Shown: positions 1 through 7,963 of the stretch, piece after piece
Position numbering within the stretch: position 1 is the stretch's first letter
Layout of the letters: each line of letters begins with the position of its first letter
NCBI GenBank assembly: GCA_017640725.1
Contig: JAEPQB010000004.1
Location: 232,084-296,083 of the forward strand
Reading direction: 5' to 3'
Source of the DNA: Kordiimonadaceae bacterium
GTDB taxonomy: Bacteria > Pseudomonadota > Alphaproteobacteria > Sphingomonadales > Kordiimonadaceae
DNA: 64,000 bases
Program-made: the position numbers and the translations under genes
Notes under the pieces: model-generated
Databases searched by the model: none
What the model saw: only the letters and a program-made list of their open reading frames with translations
What the model was told of the DNA's origin: nothing

Positions 1-52
1 AGAACCTTTGGCGTTCGATTGCGATACGCCTTCGGGGAATAGTAAATAACAA

Positions 53-77
53 GAGCCAGCCTAATTGGGGCTGGCTC
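53..77 (+). other. Leader hairpin before the transaminase gene
   Basis: A perfect 9-bp inverted repeat (GAGCCAGCC / GGCTGGCTC) encloses a 7-nt loop about 30 nt before the ATG at 109. No T-run follows, so it is not a convincing intrinsic terminator. It may be an mRNA leader structure or the end of an upstream transcript outside the window. Confidence 0.35.
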
Positions 78-108
78 AAGTCTTTGGGAAGAAGTTTGGA
101 GACCCGCA

Positions 109-1434
109 ATGGCAAATGATATGCGGCGCATTAATGACGACATGGCGGCTTACTGGATGCCGTTTACCCCTAACAAGGTGTTTAAAGCGAACCCGCGTCT
201 GTTGGAGAGCGCTGACGGGCTTTATTACACGTCTACCGATGGCAGGCAGGTGTTTGACGGCTCGTCTGGCCTTTGGTGCTGCGCGCTCGGTCACAATCAG
301 ACCAAGATTGTTGAAGCAATCCGCGAGCAGGCTGGAAAACTGGATTACGCCACATCATTTGGCTACGGGCACCCGGCTGCATTTGAACTTGCAAATATTC
401 TGGCCGCAAAAATGCCCGGCGACCTCAACCATATATTCTATACCAACAGCGGTTCAGAGTCTGTCGAAACGGCACTCAAAATCGCACTGGCGTATCATCG
501 CATGCGTGGGGACGGCCAGCGGGTGCGGTTGATTGGTCGTGAGGGTGGTTACCACGGCGTTGGCTTTGGCGGTATCAGTGTTGGCGGTATGGTCAATAAC
601 CGCAAATACTTTGGTGCCTTGTTGCCCGGTGTTGATCATATGCCTTTGCCATATGATGCGCGCATGCATCGCTCGGTCGGTCAGCCTGAAGAGGGCGCGG
701 AGTATGCCGATGAGCTAGAGAAAATTCTCACGCTCCATGACCCATCCACAGTTGCGGCGGTGATCGTTGAGCCTGTCGCTGGTTCAAACGGTGTGTTTGT
801 ACCGCCTAAGGGCTATTTGGAGCGACTGAGGGAAATCACCAAAAAGCATGGCATACTTTTGATTTTTGATGAGGTGATCACTGGTTTTGGCCGCCTTGGC
901 TACACAACGGCCGCAGAAAGGTTTGGCATTGAGCCTGATTTGATCACCACTGCAAAAGCGCTGAACAACGGCACAGTGCCCATGGGTGCGGTTGCTGTGC
1001 ACAGTGATATCTACGGCACCTTCATGGATGAAGGTGGTGAAGGTGTGGAGTTTTTCCACGGATATACTTATTCCGCACACCCACTTGCTGTCGCGGCAGC
1101 CAAAGCAACGCAAGAGCTTTATGATGAACTGGATGCCAACGCCAACGTGCGTGAACTTGAGGGCTATTTTGGTGAAGCCATGCATCATATCGCAAAAGCT
1201 GATGTGATTAATGATGTGCGGCATCTCGGGTTTATGGCGGCGCTGACGTTTGATCAGATAGATGGAAAGCCGATGAGCCGATCATCACAGATTTTTGCGC
1301 GGGCGTTCGAGAACGGACTTAAAGTTCGTCTGTCGAGTGACCATGTCGCCATTGCACCACCTATCATTAGCCAAAAATCTGACATTGATCTGATTGTAGA
1401 TCGCATGGAAAAAACCATATCTGATGTTGGATAA
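109..1434 (+). CDS. Omega-amino acid--pyruvate aminotransferase (class III)
   Basis: PLP-dependent class III transaminase, 441 aa, expected to move the amino group of an omega-amino acid such as beta-alanine to pyruvate in the cytosol. The N-terminal block YWMPFTPNKVF, the LWCC motif near residue 56 and SGSES near 114 are typical of the beta-alanine:pyruvate branch. FDEVITGFGR (D254) supplies the PLP-ring aspartate and TTAKALNNG the Schiff-base lysine, K283. The length is normal and the protein is complete. A GGAG Shine-Dalgarno lies about 9 nt before the ATG. The family is confident; the exact amino donor is inferred, and a taurine or putrescine donor cannot be excluded. A small membrane protein gene follows 23 nt later. 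Confidence 0.9.
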   Translation: MANDMRRINDDMAAYWMPFTPNKVFKANPRLLESADGLYYTSTDGRQVFDGSSGLWCCALGHNQTKIVEAIREQAGKLDYATSFGYGHPAAFELANILAAKMPGDLNHIFYTNSGSESVETALKIALAYHRMRGDGQRVRLIGREGGYHGVGFGGISVGGMVNNRKYFGALLPGVDHMPLPYDARMHRSVGQPEEGAEYADELEKILTLHDPSTVAAVIVEPVAGSNGVFVPPKGYLERLREITKKHGILLIFDEVITGFGRLGYTTAAERFGIEPDLITTAKALNNGTVPMGAVAVHSDIYGTFMDEGGEGVEFFHGYTYSAHPLAVAAAKATQELYDELDANANVRELEGYFGEAMHHIAKADVINDVRHLGFMAALTFDQIDGKPMSRSSQIFARAFENGLKVRLSSDHVAIAPPIISQKSDIDLIVDRMEKTISDVG

Positions 1435-1457
1435 AAACTGGCGGGTTAAACCAAACA

Positions 1458-1712
1458 GTGAATCAGACAGCGAAAAAAATCATGCCGCCCAGTCGAATAG
1501 GGCGGGTCATCGTCGGCATTTTGCTGATAATCGGCGGTATTCTTGGATTTTTACCGGTCTTGGGGTTTTGGATGATCCCTTTGGGCTTTGTTGTATTGTC
1601 TGTCGACTTTCCCTTCATTCGGCGACGTAGACGCCGTGCAGAAGTAAAACTGGGCCGCTGGTGGCGTACCCAAAAACAAAAACGCGCGAACAAAAGGAAG
1701 AAACAGGAATGA
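1458..1712 (+). CDS. Small PGPGW-like membrane protein
   Basis: An 84-aa basic membrane protein. Two hydrophobic stretches (about residues 15-34 and 36-50) are separated by a short turn around FLPVLGFW, followed by a strongly basic tail with six consecutive Arg and then Lys/Arg/Gln-rich sequence. This resembles the small two-helix PGPGW-type family; its function is unknown. The start used is GTG at 1458; an in-frame ATG at 1482 would remove 8 residues and has no better ribosome-binding site. The stop overlaps the start of the dehydratase gene (ATGA), so the two are probably translationally coupled. Confidence 0.65.
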   Translation: MNQTAKKIMPPSRIGRVIVGILLIIGGILGFLPVLGFWMIPLGFVVLSVDFPFIRRRRRRAEVKLGRWWRTQKQKRANKRKKQE

Positions 1713-2692
1713 CACTGGCCATTTCTATTGATGATGTGAAATCCGCAGCTGAGCAAATTGAGGGCGTTGTGGCGCGGACGCCGCTCATCGAAAATATTGC
1801 GTTGAACAAACTTGCTGGTGGGCGCGTATTCATCAAACCGGAATGTTTGCAACACACGGGGTCGTTTAAGTTTCGCGGGGCCTACAATCGGCTTTCACGC
1901 CTTTCAGACGAGGAAAAAGCGCGAGGTGTTCTCGCATTTTCAAGCGGTAATCACGCGCAAGGTGTTGCGCGGGCTGCAGAGCTTCTGGGCATCGACGCAA
2001 CAATCGTAATGCCCGAAGACGCGCCAGCACTTAAGCTGGAGGCCACCAAAGGATACGGCGCCAAAGTCGTTTTGTACGATCGCTACAATGAAGACCGGGA
2101 AGAAGTAGCAAATCGTGTTGCAGGGGATAGTGGCGTAACCGTAGTGCCGCCATACAATGACTCGTTTATCATGGCCGGGCAGGGCACCTCTGCTCTTGAA
2201 GTGGCGGAAGACTTGAACGTACTGGGTATTACACCTGATCAAGCGCTCGTTTGCTGTGGCGGCGGAGGATTGGCGTCGGGCAGTTTCACCGTTTACAGGC
2301 ATTATTTCCCGGACATGCAGGGATATGCAGTAGAACCCGAGGCCTTTGATGACGTCGCTCGCTCGCTTGAAAGCGGCAATATCGAATCTGTCGATTTCGG
2401 CGCCCGGTCTATATGTGACGCCCTCCTGACGCCAAGCCCAGGCACCTTGACGTTTCCAGTATTGCAAGAAGCGGGAGCGAAAGGGCTTACCATCAGCGAT
2501 GACGAAGCACGCAGGGCTGTGGCGTTCGCAAGCAACATGTTGAAAGTGACGGCGGAACCAGGCGGGGCAGCGGCCCTTGCCGCCTTGCTGGCTGGAAAAG
2601 TCGAAACCAAAGACCGTGTTACAGTGTGCATAATATCTGGTGGCAATATTGCACCTGAATTGCTGAAGCAATGTTTGGAAGATTTTTCATAG
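1709..2692 (+). CDS. Serine/threonine dehydratase family PLP enzyme
   Basis: Fold-type II PLP enzyme of 327 aa that should deaminate serine and/or threonine (or 3-hydroxyaspartate) to a 2-oxo acid and ammonia. SFKFRGA carries the PLP lysine (K54), SSGNHAQG (78-85) is the cofactor/substrate loop and CCGGGGLASG (about 182-191) the phosphate-binding glycine loop. There is no C-terminal ACT domain, so it is the short, probably catabolic or racemase-like form rather than biosynthetic IlvA. The start at 1709 follows AAGGAAG at good spacing and overlaps the upstream stop; an in-frame upstream start at 1661 lies inside the preceding gene and has no such site. Substrate choice is not readable from the sequence. 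Confidence 0.88.
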   Translation: MTLAISIDDVKSAAEQIEGVVARTPLIENIALNKLAGGRVFIKPECLQHTGSFKFRGAYNRLSRLSDEEKARGVLAFSSGNHAQGVARAAELLGIDATIVMPEDAPALKLEATKGYGAKVVLYDRYNEDREEVANRVAGDSGVTVVPPYNDSFIMAGQGTSALEVAEDLNVLGITPDQALVCCGGGGLASGSFTVYRHYFPDMQGYAVEPEAFDDVARSLESGNIESVDFGARSICDALLTPSPGTLTFPVLQEAGAKGLTISDDEARRAVAFASNMLKVTAEPGGAAALAALLAGKVETKDRVTVCIISGGNIAPELLKQCLEDFS

Positions 2693-2796
2693 TTTCCAAC
2701 GATCAGCACAGATTTCAGTCTTGGCGGCACGCAAAGCTTGCGCTATAGAATGAGCAAATTATTGGCTAGGGCCAAACATCAGAGGGGCATTTTGCT

Positions 2797-2913
2797 GTGA
2801 GCATGGAAATTGATGAACAGAAAACCACCTATGACGGCTTCATTCGTTACAGTGTGCGTTCCGTTGTAGCTATTATTGCTGTTTTGGTTCTTATGGCGAT
2901 TTTTGTCGCATAA
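2797..2913 (+). CDS. aa3-type cytochrome c oxidase subunit IV (38 aa)
   Basis: A very small gene (38 aa from GTG at 2797, or 36 aa from ATG at 2803). An acidic/polar N-terminus with a YDGFIR block is followed by one hydrophobic helix (about residues 19-37) that ends at the C-terminus. This is the layout of the bacterial aa3 oxidase subunit IV family, a single-helix accessory subunit of the terminal oxidase. AGAGGGG lies 10 nt before the GTG, which favours that start. A strong terminator follows, so it looks monocistronic. The other oxidase subunits are not in this window. The assignment rests on the short pattern only. Confidence 0.7.
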   Translation: MSMEIDEQKTTYDGFIRYSVRSVVAIIAVLVLMAIFVA

Positions 2914-2951
2914 CCTTGGCGGGTTGCACTGAATAACAGTGCGTCAGAATC

Positions 2952-2981
2952 AAAAAAGCGTCCCATTGGGACGCTTTTTTT
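2952..2981. terminator. Bidirectional intrinsic terminator
   Basis: Stem GCGTCCC / GGGACGC with loop ATT, flanked by six A on the left and seven T on the right. It serves the small oxidase gene on the plus strand and hspQ on the minus strand. Confidence 0.9.
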
Positions 2982-3002
2982 GTGTTTGCTGCTGCGCTTG
3001 GC

Positions 3003-3347
3003 TTAGTGCTTTGGGAAAGACCTGAGCTGATAACGCCCGTCTTTCAAGTCCCCAAACAATTCCGGCACATCTGGGTGATTGACGGGTTCGTCTGTGACAT
3101 CAGGCACCAAATTCTGCTGCGAAACGTAAGCCTCATAGGAAGATTCATCATTTTCCGCGAAAAGATGATAGAAAGGCTGCGCCTTCTCAGGGCGAATTTC
3201 AGCCGGAATGCTTTCCCACCATTCATCGGAATTGGCAAACTCAGGATCCACGTCAAAAATTACCCCCCGAAACGGGAAATATTTGTGCCGCACAACCTGG
3301 CCAATATTGTAAATGGGCGTTTTTGAAACTCGCATCTCGGGGTTCAT
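3003..3347 (-). CDS. hspQ: Heat shock protein HspQ (YccV-like)
   Basis: A 114-aa protein of the HspQ/YccV hemimethylated-DNA-binding-like family, small beta-barrel proteins tied in enterobacteria to heat shock and to adjusting Lon protease activity. The family core is visible: IGQVVRHKYFPFRGVIFDVDP near the N-terminus, the WWESIP block in the middle and QPFYHL followed by YVSQQNL. The ATG has an upstream AAGGAG. It is a single gene facing away from its neighbour, with a sigma-70-like promoter at 3370-3398. Confidence 0.92.
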   Translation of the reverse strand: MNPEMRVSKTPIYNIGQVVRHKYFPFRGVIFDVDPEFANSDEWWESIPAEIRPEKAQPFYHLFAENDESSYEAYVSQQNLVPDVTDEPVNHPDVPELFGDLKDGRYQLRSFPKH

Positions 3348-3369
3348 AGCTTACTCCTTAGCACCCGGT

Positions 3370-3398
3370 GAGATAGGCGCGACGGGACGGTTTGTCAA
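3370..3398 (-). promoter_or_regulatory. Sigma-70-like promoter of hspQ
   Basis: On the minus strand TTGACA (3398-3393), 17-bp spacer, TATCTC (3375-3370), ending 22 bp before the hspQ start. The -35 is perfect and the -10 matches 4 of 6. No heat-shock-type promoter was recognised in its place. Confidence 0.55.
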
Positions 3399-3604
3399 TC
3401 GTTCCTCTCAACATCGTGTTTTGAATTTTCATGGGTCTGCACCATATTGGGAAAAACAGCTCACATAACCATTTCCGGAAATCAGAAAAGTCAGTGAAAG
3501 CATAGGTTTCCGGCGGGTAGCATGACGAGTGCTTAAAGTCCTGTTCTTAAAACCGTCATGAAAAGGCAATTAAAATGTCCGCTTTCACGCATACATAGTG
3601 CCGT

Positions 3605-3829
3605 ATGAAAGAGACAAAATTTGGAACAATAAGAATGAACGATTCGATCAATCATGAAGGCTTGAAGCGCCTTGTCGACTATGAACTATCGCGTTTGGAT
3701 GAGAACGATCCAGCTGAAGCGCGGCGCATCCTTGAAGGCAAAGTAGGTGCTTACGACGTTGATGGTTCAGCCATTACAGCTGGCATAAACGGATATTATT
3801 CCCGCGTTACCTGTACTTTGGAGCACTAA
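3605..3829 (+). CDS. Small hypothetical protein
   Basis: Not recognised. An open frame of 74 codons from ATG 3605; an internal ATG at 3635 (MNDSINHEGL) would give 64 aa and may be the real start. The predicted product is soluble and acidic in its middle (ELSRLDENDPAEARRILEG), with no signal peptide or membrane segment. It stands alone, followed by an 8-bp hairpin around its stop codon and by a convergent DUF4170 gene. Coding status is plausible but unproven. Confidence 0.45.
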   Translation: MKETKFGTIRMNDSINHEGLKRLVDYELSRLDENDPAEARRILEGKVGAYDVDGSAITAGINGYYSRVTCTLEH

Positions 3830-3843
3830 AAAACCAGTGCTCC
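3820..3843. other. Hairpin between convergent genes
   Basis: Perfect 8-bp stem GGAGCACT / AGTGCTCC with an A-rich 8-nt loop, spanning the stop codon of the small gene before it. There is no T-run on the plus strand, so termination is only possible. Confidence 0.35.
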
Positions 3844-3859
3844 TAAGCGATCGGGAACG

Positions 3860-4081
3860 CTACGCCTCAGGCTCAAGAAGTTTGTGCAAGTGCACAACAA
3901 CGTACTTAGTCATCGCGTCATCAACATTAGCCTGACTTACACGGCGCCAAGCATTTTCTGCTTCTTCGTAGCTGCCGTAAATGCCAACCAAGTCGACTTT
4001 ATCAAGATCTCTGAAAGTCAAAGACTGTGGGTCTTCCACTTGTCCACCAAACACAAGATGCAGAAGTTGCTTGTCGGCCAT
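3860..4081 (-). CDS. DUF4170 domain protein
   Basis: A 73-aa cytosolic protein that is all DUF4170, a family of unknown function common in Alphaproteobacteria. Diagnostic parts are LLHLVFGGQVEDP at the start, FRDLDKVDLVGIYGSY in the middle and YVVVHLHKLLEP at the end. Its promoter must lie in the 140 bp shared with the divergent ACT-domain gene. No function is claimed. Confidence 0.82.
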   Translation of the reverse strand: MADKQLLHLVFGGQVEDPQSLTFRDLDKVDLVGIYGSYEEAENAWRRVSQANVDDAMTKYVVVHLHKLLEPEA

Positions 4082-4221
4082 GGCAATGTTTCCTATTCAG
4101 TAACTGACGGCACGGAATTGATTTCATTGTGCGCTGTCGTTGTTGTCGAGCGGCGCCTATGTAACAAATTCCGCGTAAAACGCCACCTTTTTCTGTCATT
4201 TCCTTGGGGAAGTTAATTTCG

Positions 4222-4755
4222 ATGGCTCAGCAAGAAAACTATCTAATCTCAATTGTGGGCAAAGACAGCGTTGGTGTTATCTCTGCTGTTTCCAGCTATC
4301 TGTTTGATATTGGGGCAAATTTGGCGGACAGCTCTTATGCCGTGCTTGGGGAAGGGTTCGAGTTTTCAGCAATCGCTGCATTTGTTGCAGTTCAGGATAC
4401 AAGCGAAATTACGGCTGGTCTGAGTGAATTGGAGTTATTAGCCGGAGCGCGCATCGAGGTTTCACCCTTTGATTTTGCAACGGCGCGAGGGGAGACAGCA
4501 ACGATCTCTCACACCGTTGAAATCACAGGTGGCGACAGGCCAGGTCTTGTCGCCAGAATTTCCGAGGTGCTTGTGGATTATGACGCCAATATTGTTCGCA
4601 TGAGCAGCAAGCGTCATGTGGATGCGGATGGTGAAGCCCATTATCGTACGCGATTTGCCATAAGTGTTTCTGACGAACGAAAAACTGCACTTGAGGCTGC
4701 GCTCGTTAACACAGCGGGCAGCCTGCGCTTGGTGTGTACGGTTGAACCGGTATGA
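4222..4755 (+). CDS. ACT-domain protein, GcvR-like
   Basis: A 177-aa protein with two ACT domains and nothing else: the first about residues 8-75 (YLISIVGKDSVGVISAVS), the second about 95-175 (VEITGGDRPGLVARISEVL). This is the layout of GcvR-type regulators of the glycine cleavage system, which act through protein contact rather than DNA binding, but no gcv gene is nearby. ATG 4222 is preceded at 8 nt by GGGGAAG; a TTG start at 4204 is in frame but would place the ribosome-binding site inside the gene. The family is secure; a link to glycine cleavage is inference. Confidence 0.8.
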   Translation: MAQQENYLISIVGKDSVGVISAVSSYLFDIGANLADSSYAVLGEGFEFSAIAAFVAVQDTSEITAGLSELELLAGARIEVSPFDFATARGETATISHTVEITGGDRPGLVARISEVLVDYDANIVRMSSKRHVDADGEAHYRTRFAISVSDERKTALEAALVNTAGSLRLVCTVEPV

Positions 4756-4780
4756 AAAAAGGCGCCACGTGGCGCCTTAA
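4754..4780 (-). terminator. Intrinsic terminator of mlaC
   Basis: Stem AAGGCGCC / GGCGCCTT with loop ACGT. On the minus strand it is followed by six T, which suits mlaC ending at 4799. On the plus strand only a weak T-rich tail follows, so it may also serve the ACT-domain gene. Confidence 0.8.
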
Positions 4781-4798
4781 ATTATTATATACAAGAAT

Positions 4799-5410
4799 TT
4801 AGCTCTCGGTCACTGATTGCTCTTTGAGCCAGTCAATCAATCCATCAAGCCCCACATCTTTAACCTTCGCGCCAAAAACATCGCGGTTTGTAATCATCAG
4901 GTTGATGCCTTCAAACTCCAGATTAACAATCTGAAATTTGCCGCCGCTTTTGCGAATGCGCCAGTCCGCCAAAATAGGGGCACCGTCGTCCCGCTGCACT
5001 TCGGTGCGCACAAACACATGACCGTTGCGGCCAGAGGCTGGTTTGGTGCCAACAACTTCCAGTTCGCGGAAGCCGATTTGTGTCATGCGCTTATCAAATT
5101 CATAAACGATGTAATCACTCATCGCCTGCATATAGCGGGTGCGCTGGTCGGCGGTCGCGGTGCGGAAGTGACGGCCAAGCATGCCGCGGGCAAGCAGATT
5201 AATGTCAGTTGCCTGCTCAAAAATTTGGCGGAAAGCAATGGTGCGTTCGGCTTCGGTAAGTTTACTGTCGCTCCATACGGCGATGGTTTCGCTCGCAAGG
5301 CCCTCAACAAATTCGATCGCACCGCGCGTATCATCAACCGCTTTGTCTTGTGCAAATGCCGGCACACAGAAGACCAGCAGCACAGTTAGAAAACTCGTAA
5401 TTTTTTTCAT
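4799..5410 (-). CDS. mlaC: MlaC-family phospholipid-binding protein
   Basis: A 203-aa periplasmic protein of the MlaC/Ttg2D family, which ferries phospholipids between the outer membrane and the inner-membrane MlaFEDB transporter. A signal peptide is clear (MKKITSFLTVLLVFCVPAFA, cleavage before Q). Family features follow: DINLLARGMLGRHF, the segment ending YIVYEFDKRM, a central beta region, WRIRKSGGKFQIVNLEFEGINL, and a final helix GLIDWLKEQ. No other mla gene lies in the window; a cytochrome c gene is upstream on the same strand, 35 nt away, so co-transcription is possible. Confidence 0.88.
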   Translation of the reverse strand: MKKITSFLTVLLVFCVPAFAQDKAVDDTRGAIEFVEGLASETIAVWSDSKLTEAERTIAFRQIFEQATDINLLARGMLGRHFRTATADQRTRYMQAMSDYIVYEFDKRMTQIGFRELEVVGTKPASGRNGHVFVRTEVQRDDGAPILADWRIRKSGGKFQIVNLEFEGINLMITNRDVFGAKVKDVGLDGLIDWLKEQSVTES

Positions 5411-5445
5411 TGTATTCTCTCGTCGCTGTCGATTGGCAAAAGCCG

Positions 5446-5877
5446 CTATTCAGCGGCTTCTACTGTGGCTTCACGAAGGTAAGCCATAAGGTCTTTACGG
5501 TCTTGCTCTTTGCGCAGACCAGCAAAAGACATTTTGTTGCCAGGCAAGAATGTGCGTGGCTGTGCAAGCCAATCATTCAAATTCTGCTCTGTCCAAACGA
5601 AATCGGCCTCCTGCAAGGCTTTCGAATATTTAAAGCCGTCACGGGACCCAGCTTGGCGCCCAAACAGGCTGTCAAGGTTTGGCCCAATGCGCCGACGTGC
5701 GGTTGCCGTCAGGTTGTGGCAGGCCTTGCAACGGTTAAACAGGCGCTGGCCTTTGGTCGCATCACCTTGTGCCGAAATCGTTGTGTCTGCCGGATCAGCG
5801 TTAGCTGCGGGGAGGGCAGTCATCAAAGGTGTAGCTGTCAGCGCAATCAAAAGCGCAGTTTTAGAAAGAAAAGTCAT
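5446..5877 (-). CDS. Periplasmic class I cytochrome c (c2-like)
   Basis: A 143-aa secreted monohaem cytochrome c. The signal peptide is about residues 1-27, ending in AANA. CKACH (C50, C53, H54) binds haem covalently; IGPNLDSLFGR follows as in mitochondrial-type and c2 cytochromes. KMSFAGL provides the distal methionine, M116. The helix KDLMAYL closes the fold. It should be a soluble electron carrier in the periplasm; its redox partners are unknown. The ATG has a GGAG upstream. mlaC follows on the same strand. Confidence 0.88.
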   Translation of the reverse strand: MTFLSKTALLIALTATPLMTALPAANADPADTTISAQGDATKGQRLFNRCKACHNLTATARRRIGPNLDSLFGRQAGSRDGFKYSKALQEADFVWTEQNLNDWLAQPRTFLPGNKMSFAGLRKEQDRKDLMAYLREATVEAAE

Positions 5878-6061
5878 CCATCACTCCAGTTTCAGTCTAC
5901 CGGCGGTTCCAATGAACCGCCACAATGGGCTCGGTCTCCTGAACCCTTGCTGAACATACTGACCGCTGACCTGGGGGTCGATTTCACATTCGGTCGCATG
6001 TCGTTGCGTAGTTATCAGCCCGGCGTACCGGGCTTCATTGATCTATTACGGATTCGCGACC

Positions 6062-7624
6062 CTAATCGCGCTCCACATAGGGTTTAATCTCGCCAGATTT
6101 AATACGAGCAAAATAGTCGTCCAACATTGCCCGCACTTCTTTGCGCATCAGATAAAGGCCCAGAATGTTCGGGAAGCCAATGGCAAGCAGCAGCGCGTCT
6201 GCCATATCCATTACTGGCGCAAGTGACATCGCCGATCCAATGAAGATGATCAAAAGATAGCTGATTTTGAAAGCCAGATCAGCATTCTTGTTATTGCCGA
6301 ACAACCACAGGAAGGCGCGTTGCCCATAATAGAACCAGGTGATGGACGTAGAAAACGCGAACATCACAACAGCTATTGTCAAAATGTACGGGAACCAGTC
6401 AATGACCGTTGCAAACGCTTTTGACGTAAGGGCAATACCCGCCATGGTGCCTGACGCCGATGCATCGACCGAGTTGGTCAGGATAATGACCAGCGCCGTG
6501 ATGGTGCAAATGACCACGGTATCGATGAAAGGCTCCAACAATGCCACAAGACCTTCAGACACAGGTTCTTTTGTCTTTGCCGCAGCATGCGCAATTGAGG
6601 CCGAGCCGAGGCCAGCTTCGTTTGAGAAGGTTGCCCGTCGCAGTCCCTGGATAAGCACACCGATGATGCCGCCAGCAACGCCTTCGCCGGTGAAAGCACC
6701 TGCAAAGATTTGGCCGAATGCGGCAGGAATTTCGCTTGCATTACCAAGGATCACAAACATGGATGCTGTGACGTAGGTAATCGCCATAATTGGCACCAGG
6801 AATTCGGTCACATGCGTGATTTGACGGATGCCGCCAATAATTACCAAGCCAACGGCTGCCGCAAACACAACACCAAACAACCAGGGTTTGCCGAAGAAGA
6901 AGCTGCTCTCGCCGCCTGTCAGTGCTGCGAGCTCATTGGTGAACTGCATTGATGACTGGTTCGTCTGGAACATGGCACCGGCACCGTATGCACCGCCAAT
7001 GATGAACACAGCAGCAATCACAGCCAACACCTTGCCAAGAGCGGGATAGCCCTGGTTGGCCAGGCCCTCGGTCAGATAATACATCGGACCACCAGATACC
7101 ACGCCGTTTTCGTCGATTTTCCGATACTTGAGGCCAAGCGTACACTCAACAAACTTCGAGCTCATGCCAAAGAGGCCAGCCATGATCATCCAGAATGTTG
7201 CGCCTGGCCCACCAACTGAAATCGCGATGGCGACGCCCGCGATATTGCCAAGGCCAACAGTGCCGGACACCGCAGCGGTCAACGCCTGAAAGTGGGTTAC
7301 TTCGCCCGGATCGTCAGGGTCGTCGTATGTGCCTTTGACAATTCGGATCGACTGCGCAAATCCACGAATGTTGGGGAAGCCCATGTAAAAGCTAAAGAAA
7401 ATGCCACCACCGAGCAGCCACAATACTATGAATGGAATAGGCGGCAGGACAGGAATGATGTCCTGCAAGGTAAAGAAAATTATTCCGGAAATAAAATCAC
7501 TAACAGGTGCCATTACATTGTTGACGGACTCAGCAAAACTCGAACTCTCCTGAGCTAGTGCCGCTGGTGCAGCCAGCACAAGCGATGCAAGCCCTGTTGC
7601 AAATAGTGCCATAAGGCGTTTCAT
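6062..7624 (-). CDS. Sodium:alanine symporter family protein (AGCS)
   Basis: A 520-aa inner-membrane carrier of the AGCS family, expected to import alanine or glycine with Na+. Family signatures are GGPGATFWMIMAGLFGMSSKF, GVVSGGPMYYL and the segment ATFSNEAGLGSASIAHA. About ten hydrophobic helices are visible. Unusually, the first 24 residues look like a cleavable signal peptide (SLVLAAPAALA before QESS), making the protein longer at the N-terminus than the classical family. The start has TAGGGGAG just upstream. It is a single gene. Substrate choice between alanine, glycine and other small amino acids is not readable. Confidence 0.9.
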   Translation of the reverse strand: MKRLMALFATGLASLVLAAPAALAQESSSFAESVNNVMAPVSDFISGIIFFTLQDIIPVLPPIPFIVLWLLGGGIFFSFYMGFPNIRGFAQSIRIVKGTYDDPDDPGEVTHFQALTAAVSGTVGLGNIAGVAIAISVGGPGATFWMIMAGLFGMSSKFVECTLGLKYRKIDENGVVSGGPMYYLTEGLANQGYPALGKVLAVIAAVFIIGGAYGAGAMFQTNQSSMQFTNELAALTGGESSFFFGKPWLFGVVFAAAVGLVIIGGIRQITHVTEFLVPIMAITYVTASMFVILGNASEIPAAFGQIFAGAFTGEGVAGGIIGVLIQGLRRATFSNEAGLGSASIAHAAAKTKEPVSEGLVALLEPFIDTVVICTITALVIILTNSVDASASGTMAGIALTSKAFATVIDWFPYILTIAVVMFAFSTSITWFYYGQRAFLWLFGNNKNADLAFKISYLLIIFIGSAMSLAPVMDMADALLLAIGFPNILGLYLMRKEVRAMLDDYFARIKSGEIKPYVERD

Positions 7625-7963
7625 AGATACTCCCCTAGGATCGGTAGGCGTTAAGCAGTCTGATGCTGCTTTGTTGCTAATTTTCGCGTGAAAACACTGA
7701 ATTCACGCGCATTGCCGCGCATGCTAGCCGGTATGGACCGGGGGCTCAACGGAAAGATGCCTCAATTCAAAAAAGGGTGAAGGACCGCTTGTCATATTTT
7801 TTCAAAAGCTATCAATCATGCTAGTCTGCAAAAAGGCAGTTTGACCCGCTAAAACTTTACTAACCTTTTAACGGGCAGTTAACTAGTTTGACCTAATGTC
7901 GAGGCTTAAGTGTGCCAAATGGGTACAAGCGCCTGTAAATCGTAATTTTAGGGGATTCCCACC
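7625..7963. promoter_or_regulatory. Divergent control region, symporter / DUF2336 gene
   Basis: A 339-bp gene-free stretch. It holds an 8-bp inverted repeat CGCGTGAA / TTCACGCG (7685-7709) in the symporter leader, a perfect CtrA-type box at 7868-7883 near the DUF2336 gene, and that gene's AGGGGAT ribosome-binding site. I looked for a glycine-riboswitch-like leader on the symporter side and did not see one. Confidence 0.6.
7868..7883 (+). promoter_or_regulatory. CtrA-type box TTAA-N7-TTAAC
   Basis: TTAACGGGCAGTTAAC matches the TTAA-N7-TTAA consensus for the cell-cycle regulator CtrA exactly, 80 bp before the GTG of the DUF2336 gene. A partial second copy (TTAC-N7-TTAA) overlaps it just upstream. 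The CtrA link is inference from the motif. Confidence 0.6.

Noticed and set aside
1940..2671. 243-aa minus-strand frame
   Set aside because: It is antisense to the dehydratase gene, whose PLP motifs are intact.
5410..6087. 225-aa plus-strand frame
   Set aside because: It is antisense to the cytochrome c gene and the region before it; the minus-strand gene has a haem motif and signal peptide.
7625..7963. Glycine-type riboswitch before the symporter
   Set aside because: Neither of the paired aptamer cores was visible on the minus strand; only an 8-bp hairpin is present.
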